Part shown: positions 53,690 through 61,627 of the stretch, piece after piece
How the letters are laid out: each line of letters opens with the position of its first letter
How positions within the stretch are numbered: position 1 is the stretch's first letter
Assembly (NCBI GenBank): GCA_900543815.1
Contig: UQST01000009.1
Span: forward strand, 15,894-79,893
Length of the DNA stretch: 64,000 bases
Direction: 5' to 3'
Source: an uncultured Prevotellaceae bacterium
Lineage (GTDB): Bacteria; Bacteroidota; Bacteroidia; Bacteroidales; Bacteroidaceae
The notes under the pieces: generated by a model
Seen by the model: the letters and a program-made list of their open reading frames with translations, nothing else
Told to the model about the DNA's origin: nothing
Database searches by the model: none
Made by a program: the position numbers and the translations under genes

Positions 53690-53721
53690 TTTGGCGAAAC
53701 GAAATAAAAGATGTACCTTTG
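53690..53721 (+). promoter_or_regulatory. Promoter for tRNA-Cys
   Basis: TTTG at 53690-53693, 20 nt, then TACCTTTG at 53714-53721: a full consensus. The tRNA begins 17 nt downstream. Confidence 0.8.
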
Positions 53722-53738
53722 CAGCGCAATTACGGAAT

Positions 53739-53813
53739 GGTGCCTTGGATGAGTGGCTTAGTCAACGGTCTGCAAAACCGTCCACGGCGGTTCGAATCCG
53801 CCAGGCACCTCCA
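53739..53813 (+). tRNA. tRNA-Cys (GCA)
   Basis: Acceptor GGTGCCT (53739-53745) pairs with AGGCACC (53803-53809), followed by a T discriminator and an encoded CCA (53811-53813). Anticodon stem ACGGT/ACCGT, loop CTGCAAA, anticodon GCA. T arm GGCGG/CCGCC with TTCGAAT. Confidence 0.95.
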
Positions 53814-53834
53814 CTTAAAGGAAAAGCGATAGAG

Positions 53835-53865
53835 AAAGACATCCCCACAAAAGGATGTCTTTTTT
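53835..53865 (+). terminator. Terminator after tRNA-Cys
   Basis: AAAGACATCC (53835-53844) and GGATGTCTTT pair around 8 nt, followed by a T-run to 53865. Confidence 0.85.
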
Positions 53866-53895
53866 GTCTTCCCACATTCGTGGAGAATAAGGTCA

Positions 53896-54071
53896 GAATT
53901 CGTAAAAGCGAGAATGTGAATTCGTGAAAGCGGGAGACTGATTCCATAGAAAGGAACGAGAAAATTCGTGGAAGCGGGAAACCGAATTGGTGGGAACGAA
54001 TACCAGAATTGATGGAAGCGGGAGATAAATTTCGTGGAAAGGAATGTCGAAATTGTTCACCCCGTCGGCAC
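53896..54071. repeat. Degenerate 22-bp tandem array next to locus 5
   Basis: Eight back-to-back units of exactly 22 bp start at 53896, 53918, 53940, 53962, 53984, 54006, 54028 and 54050. The first part is GAATTCGTGGAAGCGGGA in the best copies, with drift in others. The last unit merges with palindromic array 5. No coding capacity. Confidence 0.85.
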
Positions 54072-54147
54072 AGCGCAGTGCAACAGCCACTGCAGCGTGC
54101 TGCATCAGCCATCCCTGCATGCTGCATTCGGCTCCGCAGCGCATTGG
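54070..54147. repeat. Palindromic 22-bp-period array, locus 5
   Basis: Units ACAGCGCAGTGC, GCAGCGTGCTGC, CCTGCATGCTGC and GCAGCGCATTGG start at 54070, 54092, 54114 and 54136 with 10-bp spacers AACAGCCACT, ATCAGCCATC and ATTCGGCTCC. It is the most degraded copy but keeps the spacing. Confidence 0.8.
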
Positions 54148-54290
54148 CTTCTTCAATCACCCCATCTGCCAATGGCCCGACAGTTCATTCTCACCACCAC
54201 AACACCTCTTCTTATTACGAAAGGGAGACAGACAAATATCCCAGAGAAAGCTCCCTGAACAAATGACAGGAGCAATGGCTCCCCCAGAAG
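54148..54290. other. Gap between array 5 and the polysaccharide-cluster hairpin
   Basis: About 140 bp with no recognisable gene, RNA or transposon. Confidence 0.5.
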
Positions 54291-54334
54291 CCAGTTGGCC
54301 CGATGTTCTGTGATGCGAACATCGGGCCAACTGG
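54291..54334 (-). terminator. Long perfect hairpin after the nucleotidyltransferase gene
   Basis: CCAGTTGGCCCGATGTTC (54291-54308) pairs perfectly with GAACATCGGGCCAACTGG (54317-54334), an 18-bp stem with an 8-nt loop. No long T-tract follows on either strand. It lies 15 bp past the stop of the last polysaccharide gene, so a terminator or 3'-protecting structure is likely. Confidence 0.75.
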
Positions 54335-54349
54335 TTATTTCGTCAGGAT

Positions 54350-55846
54350 TCAGTTACGGTTACGTTCTTTCGGCTTTCCAGTGTGTTTCTGTTTCCATCT
54401 CCACAGGAAGTGGCAGGCTCTGAACAGCGGTTCGCTCAATGCCTCTGATGGATAATACCTCTGCATACGCCAGTCTCTCCTGAAGCGTTGGATATTATGC
54501 CAGAGCGCCCCTTGTCCGAAATGGTTCCGTTCATCATAATGTCCGAAGTTGCCCCCAGCCATTATCTCCTCCAGCAGCAACCGTCCCCTCCGCTCATCAG
54601 GAGCACATATCATCCTCTTCTCATCCAGTCCCATCACCTCACGCAGCACATACATCACCGCCCCAGCAAACTCCCAAAGTCCCAACCACTTCAGTTCCTC
54701 CTGCAAAGCAACAAGCGCCCCTCCAGAATCCACCTCCCCCAATCCCCCAGAGGAAGAATCCAAAAAATCCGCGCAATCCGTGTTCAATAAACACCCATCC
54801 CCCTCAAAATCCCCAGAAGAAGAATCCGTAAAATCCGTGCAATCCGTGTTCATTAAAGAACCATCACTCTCCGCATTCCCACCAATCCTATCCGTGTTAT
54901 CCGTGAAATCCGTGTTCAAAAAACACCCATCCCCCTCAAAATCCCCAGAAGAAGAATCCGTGCAATCCGTGCAATCCGTGTTCAATAAAAAACACCCCTC
55001 ATCCGTGTTCCCCGAAAACCTATCCGTGAAATCCGTGTTCAAAAAAACCTCATCCCTATCTGTGTTCCCAGCCCCCTCATTCGTGTTCCCAGAGAAATCT
55101 GTGTTCTTCAGGACGAAGTAGTAATCTACTATCTGCCTCAGTCCAACCCCTTCGTAGAAGCAGTGGTGAAATAAGTGGCAGAGCTGGTAGATGATGTTGA
55201 AGGAGAGCGTTGGTACAGCCACTTCGCCAGCGTTGTTGGGCAGAGCGATGCGATTGCTGCATTGCAGATCAGCATTCCGCTTGAGCCACTTCTGCAGACG
55301 GCTGTTGTGCAGCGGACTGTTGAGCAGAGCAGGCGTTGAATGCAGTTCCACCGAAACACCATGCACCGTCAACCCTATGTGGTTCAGACTCTCCTGAAGC
55401 GACGAACCGTCCCCTTCGGTGAGCGAAAGCGCTATGTGACGCAGCTCCTCACGGTTTGCCATCACCCACACATCCACATCACCCGGGATGCGCGATGAAG
55501 GGTGAGGATAGAGCAAAGCATTTCCCTGTCCCTTGAGGATGCAGCAGCGGAAGCCCGCAGCACATACCTTATTATATACATAGGCAGAAGCCCGGTCCAT
55601 CCGCATGTTCCTGCGGCGGATGCTCTCACTGTCACTCAGCCAGCGAAGCAGCAGTGGACGGGCGGGAGCCAACTCCTTGGGCAACCTCTGGATGCCGTCG
55701 AACAGCACACCCGCCAGCGTCTGCCTTTTCGCAAACTGGTAACAGGCATCCCAGTCAAAGGACCCCTTCCTGCCGTCGAGAAGACCTTTCACCTCCCCTT
55801 CCAGCCCTAAGGAGAAACGCAGGAAGCGGAACAGCCCAGCCTCCAT
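54350..55846 (-). CDS. Nucleotidyltransferase family protein (NTP_transf_5-like) with in-frame repeat insertion
   Basis: 498 aa. The N-terminal half matches the uncharacterised nucleotidyltransferase family found in polysaccharide clusters: WDACYQFAKRQTLAGVLFDG, then GFRCCILKGQGNALLYP and IPGDVDVWV (the GxD/DVD catalytic site), then LSFNIIYQLCHLFHHCFYEGVGLRQIVDYY. At ~248-365 the normal helix is interrupted by ~118 residues of repeats built from NTDCTDFTD and SSSGDFEGDGC. The family sequence resumes at LQEELKWLGLWEFAGAVMY. Start at 55846: the wecG stop overlaps it by one base (TGATG). Function in surface-polysaccharide assembly is inferred from context. Confidence 0.8.
   Translation of the reverse strand: MEAGLFRFLRFSLGLEGEVKGLLDGRKGSFDWDACYQFAKRQTLAGVLFDGIQRLPKELAPARPLLLRWLSDSESIRRRNMRMDRASAYVYNKVCAAGFRCCILKGQGNALLYPHPSSRIPGDVDVWVMANREELRHIALSLTEGDGSSLQESLNHIGLTVHGVSVELHSTPALLNSPLHNSRLQKWLKRNADLQCSNRIALPNNAGEVAVPTLSFNIIYQLCHLFHHCFYEGVGLRQIVDYYFVLKNTDFSGNTNEGAGNTDRDEVFLNTDFTDRFSGNTDEGCFLLNTDCTDCTDSSSGDFEGDGCFLNTDFTDNTDRIGGNAESDGSLMNTDCTDFTDSSSGDFEGDGCLLNTDCADFLDSSSGGLGEVDSGGALVALQEELKWLGLWEFAGAVMYVLREVMGLDEKRMICAPDERRGRLLLEEIMAGGNFGHYDERNHFGQGALWHNIQRFRRDWRMQRYYPSEALSEPLFRACHFLWRWKQKHTGKPKERNRN
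54770..55100 (-). repeat. In-frame repeat tract within the nucleotidyltransferase gene
   Basis: A 132-bp unit (44 codons) beginning TGTTCAATAAACACCC at 54781 recurs at 54913, and smaller ATCCGTG/AATCCGTG units fill the surroundings up to ~55100. The DNA is of the type often seen between Bacteroidetes genes. Here it is inside an open reading frame and causes no stop. Confidence 0.8.
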
Positions 55847-56604
55847 CACTCCTTTGTCATGTTCCACAGAAACAGCACATTGCCCAGGATATACCGCCTC
55901 CACATGCGTCGAGGTTCCTTCATCAGGCGATAAGCCCATTCCAGCCCATGCTCCTGCCACCACAGAGGAGCCCGCTCCACTGTACCTGCATAGAAGTCAA
56001 ACACCGCCCCTATGGTACCCACATGACAGTGGATATCCAGTTCATGCCAGTGCGCATACGTCCACTTCTCCTGCTTGGGAGCCGTCATACCTATCCACAG
56101 CAAGTCGGGATTGGCACTGTTTATTGCCTCTATGATAGCCTTGTTGTCCTCGTCAGTGAATTCCGGTTTGTAGGGAGGCGAATACGTCACCACCTTCAAG
56201 TGCGGATAATCCACTGCAGCACGCTTCTCTATCAGGCTCAGCACCTTAGGCGAGCTGCCCATGAACATCACCTTGAGCGGCAGTTGGCCTGTTGCGGCAT
56301 CCGCTGCATTGGTCTTCTCCTTTGCCCGAAGCTCCAGTCTGTCCATCTCGAAGGCAAAAAGATCCCATCCCGCTATACGCTCAGAGGGTTGGCTCTTCGC
56401 CTTTATCCACTTGCAAGTCTTTACAATGCTCACCCCGTCAGGAATCAGCACATCCCCTTTCTGAAGGGCTTCTGCAAAGAGACTGTCCTTCTGTGCCGTG
56501 TTGAAGGAATGGGCATTCACTGTGTTTATGAGCAACTTCCCATCGGGCAGCAAAGCCAGTTCAGCCCTGCTGCCAAGAATTGTCAACGTCTTAAGTCGAA
56601 GCAT
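55846..56604 (-). CDS. WecG/TagA/CpsF family glycosyltransferase
   Basis: 252 aa (start at 56604; a further in-frame ATG lies 27 codons upstream at 56685). It opens MLRLKTLTILG and has INTVNAHSF, IPDGVSIVK, the central VMFMGSSPKVLSLIEK, LLWIGMTAPKQEKW and GAVFDFYAGTVERAP, all family blocks. The family transfers ManNAc/ManNAcA-type or related sugars to lipid carriers in teichoic-acid or O-antigen pathways. The stop overlaps the nucleotidyltransferase start by one base. Confidence 0.92.
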   Translation of the reverse strand: MLRLKTLTILGSRAELALLPDGKLLINTVNAHSFNTAQKDSLFAEALQKGDVLIPDGVSIVKTCKWIKAKSQPSERIAGWDLFAFEMDRLELRAKEKTNAADAATGQLPLKVMFMGSSPKVLSLIEKRAAVDYPHLKVVTYSPPYKPEFTDEDNKAIIEAINSANPDLLWIGMTAPKQEKWTYAHWHELDIHCHVGTIGAVFDFYAGTVERAPLWWQEHGLEWAYRLMKEPRRMWRRYILGNVLFLWNMTKE

Positions 56605-56736
56605 AACTATACATATATAAGACAGCTGCGGGAGCCTCATCAACCTCCCGAGCCATACGATAATACCAAATGTAGGATTCCGCATGAGTCACTCACTATG
56701 CTCATGCAGCCAAAACAAAATATCAGATAAAAACTA

Positions 56737-56767
56737 TTTCCCGTCAGGAAATAAAGCGCTAACTTCG
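56737..56767 (+). promoter_or_regulatory. Possible promoter for the 85-aa gene
   Basis: TTTC at 56737-56740, 19 nt, then TAACTTCG at 56760-56767. Both elements differ from consensus at one base. Confidence 0.4.
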
Positions 56768-56789
56768 CGCAAGCAAACATCAATCGGCT

Positions 56790-57047
56790 ATGGCATCAGA
56801 CATCCTCACCATATACTCACGCTACCGTCAGCTCAACAAGAAGCAACGCCGTCATCTCCTTGCCACTCTGCAGCAGCAAGGAATCAGCGTCACAAGAATC
56901 GAAGCCTATGAATATCCCGATGCACCAGGCATCAAGCACATGTTTTTCTATTTCCAGGATTCTCCTCAGAACCCCATCCCCTATTTCCTCCTGCCTCCCC
57001 AGCTATGGCAAACCATTCAGGACTGCGTGATGGGAGAGGAGAATTAG
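56790..57047 (+). CDS. Small hypothetical protein
   Basis: 85 aa, plus strand between two minus-strand genes. It opens MASDILTIYSRYRQLNKKQRRHLLATLQQ and has an HMFFYFQDSPQ segment. No known domain. A promoter-like sequence lies 23 nt upstream. A 57-bp gap separates it from the DUF4276 stop, so the two genes end toward each other. Confidence 0.6.
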   Translation: MASDILTIYSRYRQLNKKQRRHLLATLQQQGISVTRIEAYEYPDAPGIKHMFFYFQDSPQNPIPYFLLPPQLWQTIQDCVMGEEN

Positions 57048-57104
57048 AGTTTGGAGAATCCTTCTATTGCTTTTAACACAAAGCCTAAAGCGCCTCACAA
57101 ACCA

Positions 57105-57812
57105 TTAGTACGATGGAGTATAACAAGCCAGCATCCTTTCCACCCAATTGCAGAAATGGCAGCACATAACCATCAGTTTATCCATACCGATATTCTTGGT
57201 TACGTCTGCTCCCGACTTTGGTTTGTTGTAGCGATATCTCTTTCTGCCCTCTATGGCATCAATTATCCTCTTGCTCGGCGCTGTATTCGGACTGTTGTTT
57301 ATCAGTTCAGGATTACCTCCATATTGTTCCAGCACCCTTTCCAGAGCGTCAATGGAAGCGCCCTCACTTGGATAAAAGGCTTTCATCTGACTGATGTCGC
57401 AGAAGCACAGAGCCTCAAATTCGTGAAGCTGGATATAAGGAATAAAGTATCGGCTGTTCAAGTCCGCCTCTAAAGCCCTCTCAATAGCCTCCACCTTGTC
57501 ATAAGGGTCGCTGTTGCTTTCAGCCTCGACAAATCCGGGAAAGTCATTTGGCAAGGCATAAAAGTCAAACATGGTGGTATAGAAATGCGTTTCGCTGTTT
57601 CTCCCCCCGTTCTCTTTCATCCATCTCACCAGATCACCTTTGGCTTGCGCATAGTTCAACATACCTCCCCTGGCATTCTTCTTCTTGGAAGTGACAAGCA
57701 GGCGATGCTTCAGTACAATGCCCGAACTTGCGAAATAAGGCTTCATCACTTCCTTTACGAAACGCTCCTCTGTCTGGCCCTCACACAGGATATTGATGAT
57801 GACTGTATTCAT
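57105..57812 (-). CDS. DUF4276 family protein (TOPRIM-like)
   Basis: 235 aa. It opens MNTVIINILCEGQTEERFVKEV, in which the CEGQTEE block is the DUF4276 (RloB/AbiLii-related) TOPRIM-like signature with a catalytic Glu. A later PYIQLHEFEALCF motif and an RYRYNKPKSG end also fit. The family partners with AAA ATPases, and in some pairs (AbiL, PARIS-type systems) it acts as the effector nuclease or translation-targeting toxin. Its ATG overlaps the ATPase stop by ATGA. No nucleic-acid target can be read from the sequence. Confidence 0.85.
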   Translation of the reverse strand: MNTVIINILCEGQTEERFVKEVMKPYFASSGIVLKHRLLVTSKKKNARGGMLNYAQAKGDLVRWMKENGGRNSETHFYTTMFDFYALPNDFPGFVEAESNSDPYDKVEAIERALEADLNSRYFIPYIQLHEFEALCFCDISQMKAFYPSEGASIDALERVLEQYGGNPELINNSPNTAPSKRIIDAIEGRKRYRYNKPKSGADVTKNIGMDKLMVMCCHFCNWVERMLACYTPSY

Positions 57813-58930
57813 ACCGGGCGCCCTCCTAACACATTCTTGTTCCAAAGTTCGCTGTTGGTATATTCCTCCAACCATTCTTCGTAGGTTGCATTGTCCAGAT
57901 TGCGGGCTACTGTACAGTGCTTTTCCTCATCTTGCTCTATGACAGAGATACAGCCTATGTCAAAACCGTCGATGAGGGCAGGCGACTGAGTGGCCAGCAC
58001 TATCTGAGCATGCAGAGAAGCATCCTTGATCATCTCTGCCAGCTGGTCAATGGCATACGGATGCAGCCCCAGTTCAGGTTCGTCTATGATGATTACATGC
58101 GGCATTGTCTCCTGTGGTTGCAGAAGCAAAGTGGCCAGAGCGATGAAACGGATAGAACCATCCGAGAACTGTTCTGCATTGAACACATAGTCGTTGGCAG
58201 TATTGTCAGTCCACTTCAGGGAGATATAGCCACGTTCAGGTTCAAGATAGAAATCACCGAACTGCGGTATCACCGTCCTCACATAACTCACTATCCGCTG
58301 ATACGCCTCCTTATAGTTTTCCCTCAGGAAGTAAAGGAAAGGAGCCAGGTTATTGGCTTCCGACTGCAAGTAATGGGCAGAATCCACAGCAGATGCCTGT
58401 CGCATGGGAGCCGTCATGGACGAGTCGCTGAACTGATACACCTTACACATCGAGAGCAGACTGCGCATCTCAGCACACACCTCATGGCTGGAGTTTATCA
58501 AGCCAGACTCATTGTAGTCCGATGCCACCACGCTTCTGTGCGGTTTGCTGTCATCATCCAGGCTACCCCACTCCACATCTTCCGATTTGATGATGAGTCT
58601 GTTGGGAACAGCATGCGTCAGACTGAAATTATACACATCATACTCCTTCTCGCTCTCATAGCGCAAAGAAGCCGTAATGCACGGAGTCACCTTTACCCCA
58701 TAATGCAGGAAAGTCTGATTCGTGCCTGCTTGTGCCACATACATCTGCATACTGCCAGACATCATATATCCCAGCATCTTGAAGAAACTCACTATATTAC
58801 TCTTTCCTGCCCCATTGGCACCGAGCAATATATTGACATCAGCAAAATCCAGTTTCAGGGGCAACGTTGCCGAAATTGACTTGAAGCCCCCAATCTCTAT
58901 ATGGGTAAGTTTGTAACCTTCCGTTCTCAT
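57809..58930 (-). CDS. AAA family ATPase (SMC/RecF/OLD-type)
   Basis: 373 aa. Walker A GANGAGKSNIVSF, an ABC-like signature region FNAEQFSDGSIRF, Walker B HVIIIDEPELGLHP and a final His switch in LATQSPALIDGF. It opens LTHIEIGGFKSISATLPLKL like RecF/OLD and AAA_21 proteins. There is no coiled coil beyond ~200 residues of intervening insert. It is followed with a 4-nt overlap by DUF4276, so they form one module. The start at 58930 is preferred over 58993 by position of the core fold. It is likely a phage-sensing ATPase of a two-gene defence system (inference). Confidence 0.9.
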   Translation of the reverse strand: MRTEGYKLTHIEIGGFKSISATLPLKLDFADVNILLGANGAGKSNIVSFFKMLGYMMSGSMQMYVAQAGTNQTFLHYGVKVTPCITASLRYESEKEYDVYNFSLTHAVPNRLIIKSEDVEWGSLDDDSKPHRSVVASDYNESGLINSSHEVCAEMRSLLSMCKVYQFSDSSMTAPMRQASAVDSAHYLQSEANNLAPFLYFLRENYKEAYQRIVSYVRTVIPQFGDFYLEPERGYISLKWTDNTANDYVFNAEQFSDGSIRFIALATLLLQPQETMPHVIIIDEPELGLHPYAIDQLAEMIKDASLHAQIVLATQSPALIDGFDIGCISVIEQDEEKHCTVARNLDNATYEEWLEEYTNSELWNKNVLGGRPV

Positions 58931-58977
58931 ATTCGCATCAATTGTCTGACGAAGGTACGCAAATTCAGTTACACTGC

Positions 58978-58985
58978 CAAAATTA
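58978..58985 (-). promoter_or_regulatory. -7 element upstream of the ATPase/DUF4276 pair
   Basis: Minus strand TAATTTTG, 47 nt before the start and inside the 71-bp gap to the glycosyltransferase stop. It suggests the pair is transcribed on its own. Confidence 0.5.
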
Positions 58986-59001
58986 TCTCTCAAAAAGCGA
59001 A

Positions 59002-60234
59002 TTACTTCTCAGAAACCACCTTCTCGTACCACTTCACCATGGTCTTTGCTTTTTCCTCCCAGGAAAGTTCTTTCTGCCTCTGCTTGCAGTTCTCTGACAT
59101 ACGCTTCAGTTCATCACGATTGCCCTCCAGTTCATTCAGTATCTTGGCAAAATCCGTGGCTGACTGCTCCGGGTTTGTAAGAGGAATCTTTCTACCGACC
59201 TTTTCGTTTACCACATCCCCATGACCACAAGTATCAAAGCAAACAATCGGCAAACCATTTGCTATTGCCTCAAGCACCACATGAGGAGTTCCTTCGGCTA
59301 TAGAAGTAAAGAAGAACACATCGCTCCTTTGCATCAATGTTTGAACCTCATCATGAGAAACCTTTCCATGCCAAACACATTGTTGGCTGACACCTAACAT
59401 ATCTGCAATCACTTTGTATTGTACCTCTTCTTCTATGCTTCCACCAACTATATGAAGCCGTACTTTTTTGTTGTTTGCAACTTTAACACATTGAATGGCA
59501 AGTTTTAATTGCTTGGTGAAGATAAACCTACCAACCCACAACAAATCAAGAAAATCCTTGCCAGCAAAATCATGTTGGGTGCTCAAGTCATCAACATCGC
59601 AACCTGATTCATTCATAAGGACAGCATCATACCCAAAATACTTATGGATACTTCTAACGGAATCTGAAGAAGCCGCAAAGATACAAGAAGCTTTCTCTAC
59701 TGCGTTCTTTACCTTTGAAGAATGTTTGAGTTGCATCTTGGTTATTTGGTTCTTCAACCTAATAAACAAAGACTTTTTCCATCCTGCCCCTTGCAAATAA
59801 GGAACAGGAAACGCTTCCTTTGCGTTTGTTGGTCCCCATACGAATGGCTTGTTTAACTTCCAAAGATAGCCGGGCTCACGAAAGCCAATCATATTGAGTT
59901 GATGAACTACGTCTATCTGATGCTTCGCTATTATTTGCTCGGCAATACGCAAGGTCTTCTTCTGCCACTCATCATAATACAGATAGAATCTCCAATCCCC
60001 TTGGTTCCAGCACATCTTCCGCACCTTCACAGAGACGGGGTTATAATAGAAGTGCATGTTCTTGCCTTGTTCCAAGGTAGGAACCACCGCCTCTATCTGT
60101 TTCCGAAACTCCCCTTCGGTTATGATATACAGTTCGCAGAACTTGGCAAGATTACTCACCCAGTTCCAAGCCATTCCTGGCTCACTCCCCATATTAGGGG
60201 AGCAAGCATATGCATTGATTAAGATTTTAAGCAT
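59002..60234 (-). CDS. Glycosyltransferase family 4
   Basis: 410 aa. The start MLKILINAYACSPNMGSEPGMAW has the N-terminal substrate-binding loop, and the C-terminal GT-B nucleotide-sugar fold includes LWVGRFIFTKQLKLAIQ, LHIVGGS and the EX7E motif in FFTSIAEGTPHVVLEAIANGLPIV. It transfers a sugar to a polysaccharide intermediate. The gene is clearly AT-rich compared with the left half of the window, in keeping with transfer of the polysaccharide cluster. Confidence 0.93.
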   Translation of the reverse strand: MLKILINAYACSPNMGSEPGMAWNWVSNLAKFCELYIITEGEFRKQIEAVVPTLEQGKNMHFYYNPVSVKVRKMCWNQGDWRFYLYYDEWQKKTLRIAEQIIAKHQIDVVHQLNMIGFREPGYLWKLNKPFVWGPTNAKEAFPVPYLQGAGWKKSLFIRLKNQITKMQLKHSSKVKNAVEKASCIFAASSDSVRSIHKYFGYDAVLMNESGCDVDDLSTQHDFAGKDFLDLLWVGRFIFTKQLKLAIQCVKVANNKKVRLHIVGGSIEEEVQYKVIADMLGVSQQCVWHGKVSHDEVQTLMQRSDVFFFTSIAEGTPHVVLEAIANGLPIVCFDTCGHGDVVNEKVGRKIPLTNPEQSATDFAKILNELEGNRDELKRMSENCKQRQKELSWEEKAKTMVKWYEKVVSEK

Positions 60235-60513
60235 ATAACGATGCTATTATTGTATTATTCATTTATACAGACTATCTCCCAACACTTCAAGCGTGTAGCA
60301 AATAGGAGCAATAACTATGTGGATTCCACAAAGCCGCCTCCATCTTTCGGTAATTGAGTTTGTGAAGGCACATATGAGCAATGAGTTCATACCAATCGTT
60401 CTAACTATAAGTTTGAGCAAATGCGCTACCGAGCATTTTACCACACCAGCCGCCATCCAGCAAACTGAACAAAACGAGAAACAAACCTATCAATTGCCCG
60501 ATGCATGTTCACA

Positions 60514-61514
60514 TCAAGAAACTATCTTCGTCACACACTTAGATAGAGTATCGCTCAACAAATGCAACAGCCAAGAAGCCAAAACAACAAAACACATTGT
60601 AAGAAGCACCTCTAAACCTACAAAGAATGCGCTACCATCACCTCTGTGAATCCAAGCAAACTCCCCAAAGACCAAAGGATGATGCACCAAATATATCTCA
60701 AAAGATATCGTAGAGAGGAAAGCTATTGGCTTTGGAAACAATTCTCTTGTTGGCTTAAGATAATAAATGAGCCAACTTAGCGAAGTGACTGCAACGAGCC
60801 AATCTCTAACAATTATTTTGCCTTCCAGATTCCAAAACAGGAAAAGCAACAACGTGATTACATTCAAAAGGACAAAAATGCACAGGCACATTCTCGGTGG
60901 GATGCGCTTAGCCCAATCCAAAATATCTCCGGTCCGAGAGAAAACGACTACATATGTAAACAGAACTACACTTACACGATTAGGCAAACCTAAAGATGTC
61001 AGAAATACCCCCCCAGAGCGGCAATTACGCCTAATACAGCAATACCAGTCCTACTTCCCAGCACCCATTTACTCCTGTAATACAAACCCTTGCAGAAGAG
61101 CATTGTTATCAACAAATAGCTTACCATCTGTATCGAAAGATACCATAGATGGCCGAAAGGAACACCATACAATTTGTTGTTGACTATATAATTTGTATAA
61201 GTGAAATGGAGTACAATCGATTTGACATCTATATGTTTGCCGAACAAGATTAAAAGCATGATAGATATCATCAAAAACGGATAATAGACAACAGACAAGC
61301 GCAAATATCTTTTCTTCATAAATGCCAAACCTACTGGCGACTCTCCATGTCCTAAACCCAACAAAAAAGCAGAAAGGAAAAGAAACACATCAACAAACAA
61401 ATAAGCCAGAAACCGACCAATGTCATTCAAGCCTAACTGCAAACAAATGTGCGCCAAACAGACCATCAATACGGATAATGCCCGCAAAACATTCAACCCG
61501 CTAATTCTTCTCAT
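60514..61514 (-). pseudogene. Acyltransferase 3 family, split at a G7 tract
   Basis: Two overlapping-frame pieces together make a ~336-aa acyltransferase 3 (OafA/YrhL-type) membrane protein: MRRISGLNVLRALSVLMVC and VDVFLFLSAFLLGLG in the first piece (61514-60999), and FEIYLVHHPLVFGEFAW, a later helix motif, in the second (60987-60514). The frame is lost at seven consecutive G (minus strand; C7 at 61008-61014). Eight G would restore a single frame. The family O-acetylates surface sugars. Whether this is a phase-OFF state, a dead gene or a sequencing error cannot be told. Confidence 0.8.
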
Positions 61515-61627
61515 CAGACACAACTATTATAAAACTACCATTCTTCCTAACAACCATATGGTGATCAGAAACAGGCATAATCTCCCATTAACTTGAGAAC
61601 AGCACTAATCACATTTTCGTCAACGAA

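Noticed and set aside
57105..58930. Gabija or retron system
   Set aside because: There is no UvrD-like helicase, reverse transcriptase or noncoding RNA nearby; the pair has only an ATPase and a DUF4276 protein.
60259..60456. A 65-codon minus-strand frame between GT4 and the acyltransferase
   Set aside because: No homology, promoter or ribosome-binding context is apparent; the 279-bp gap holds no gene I can support.
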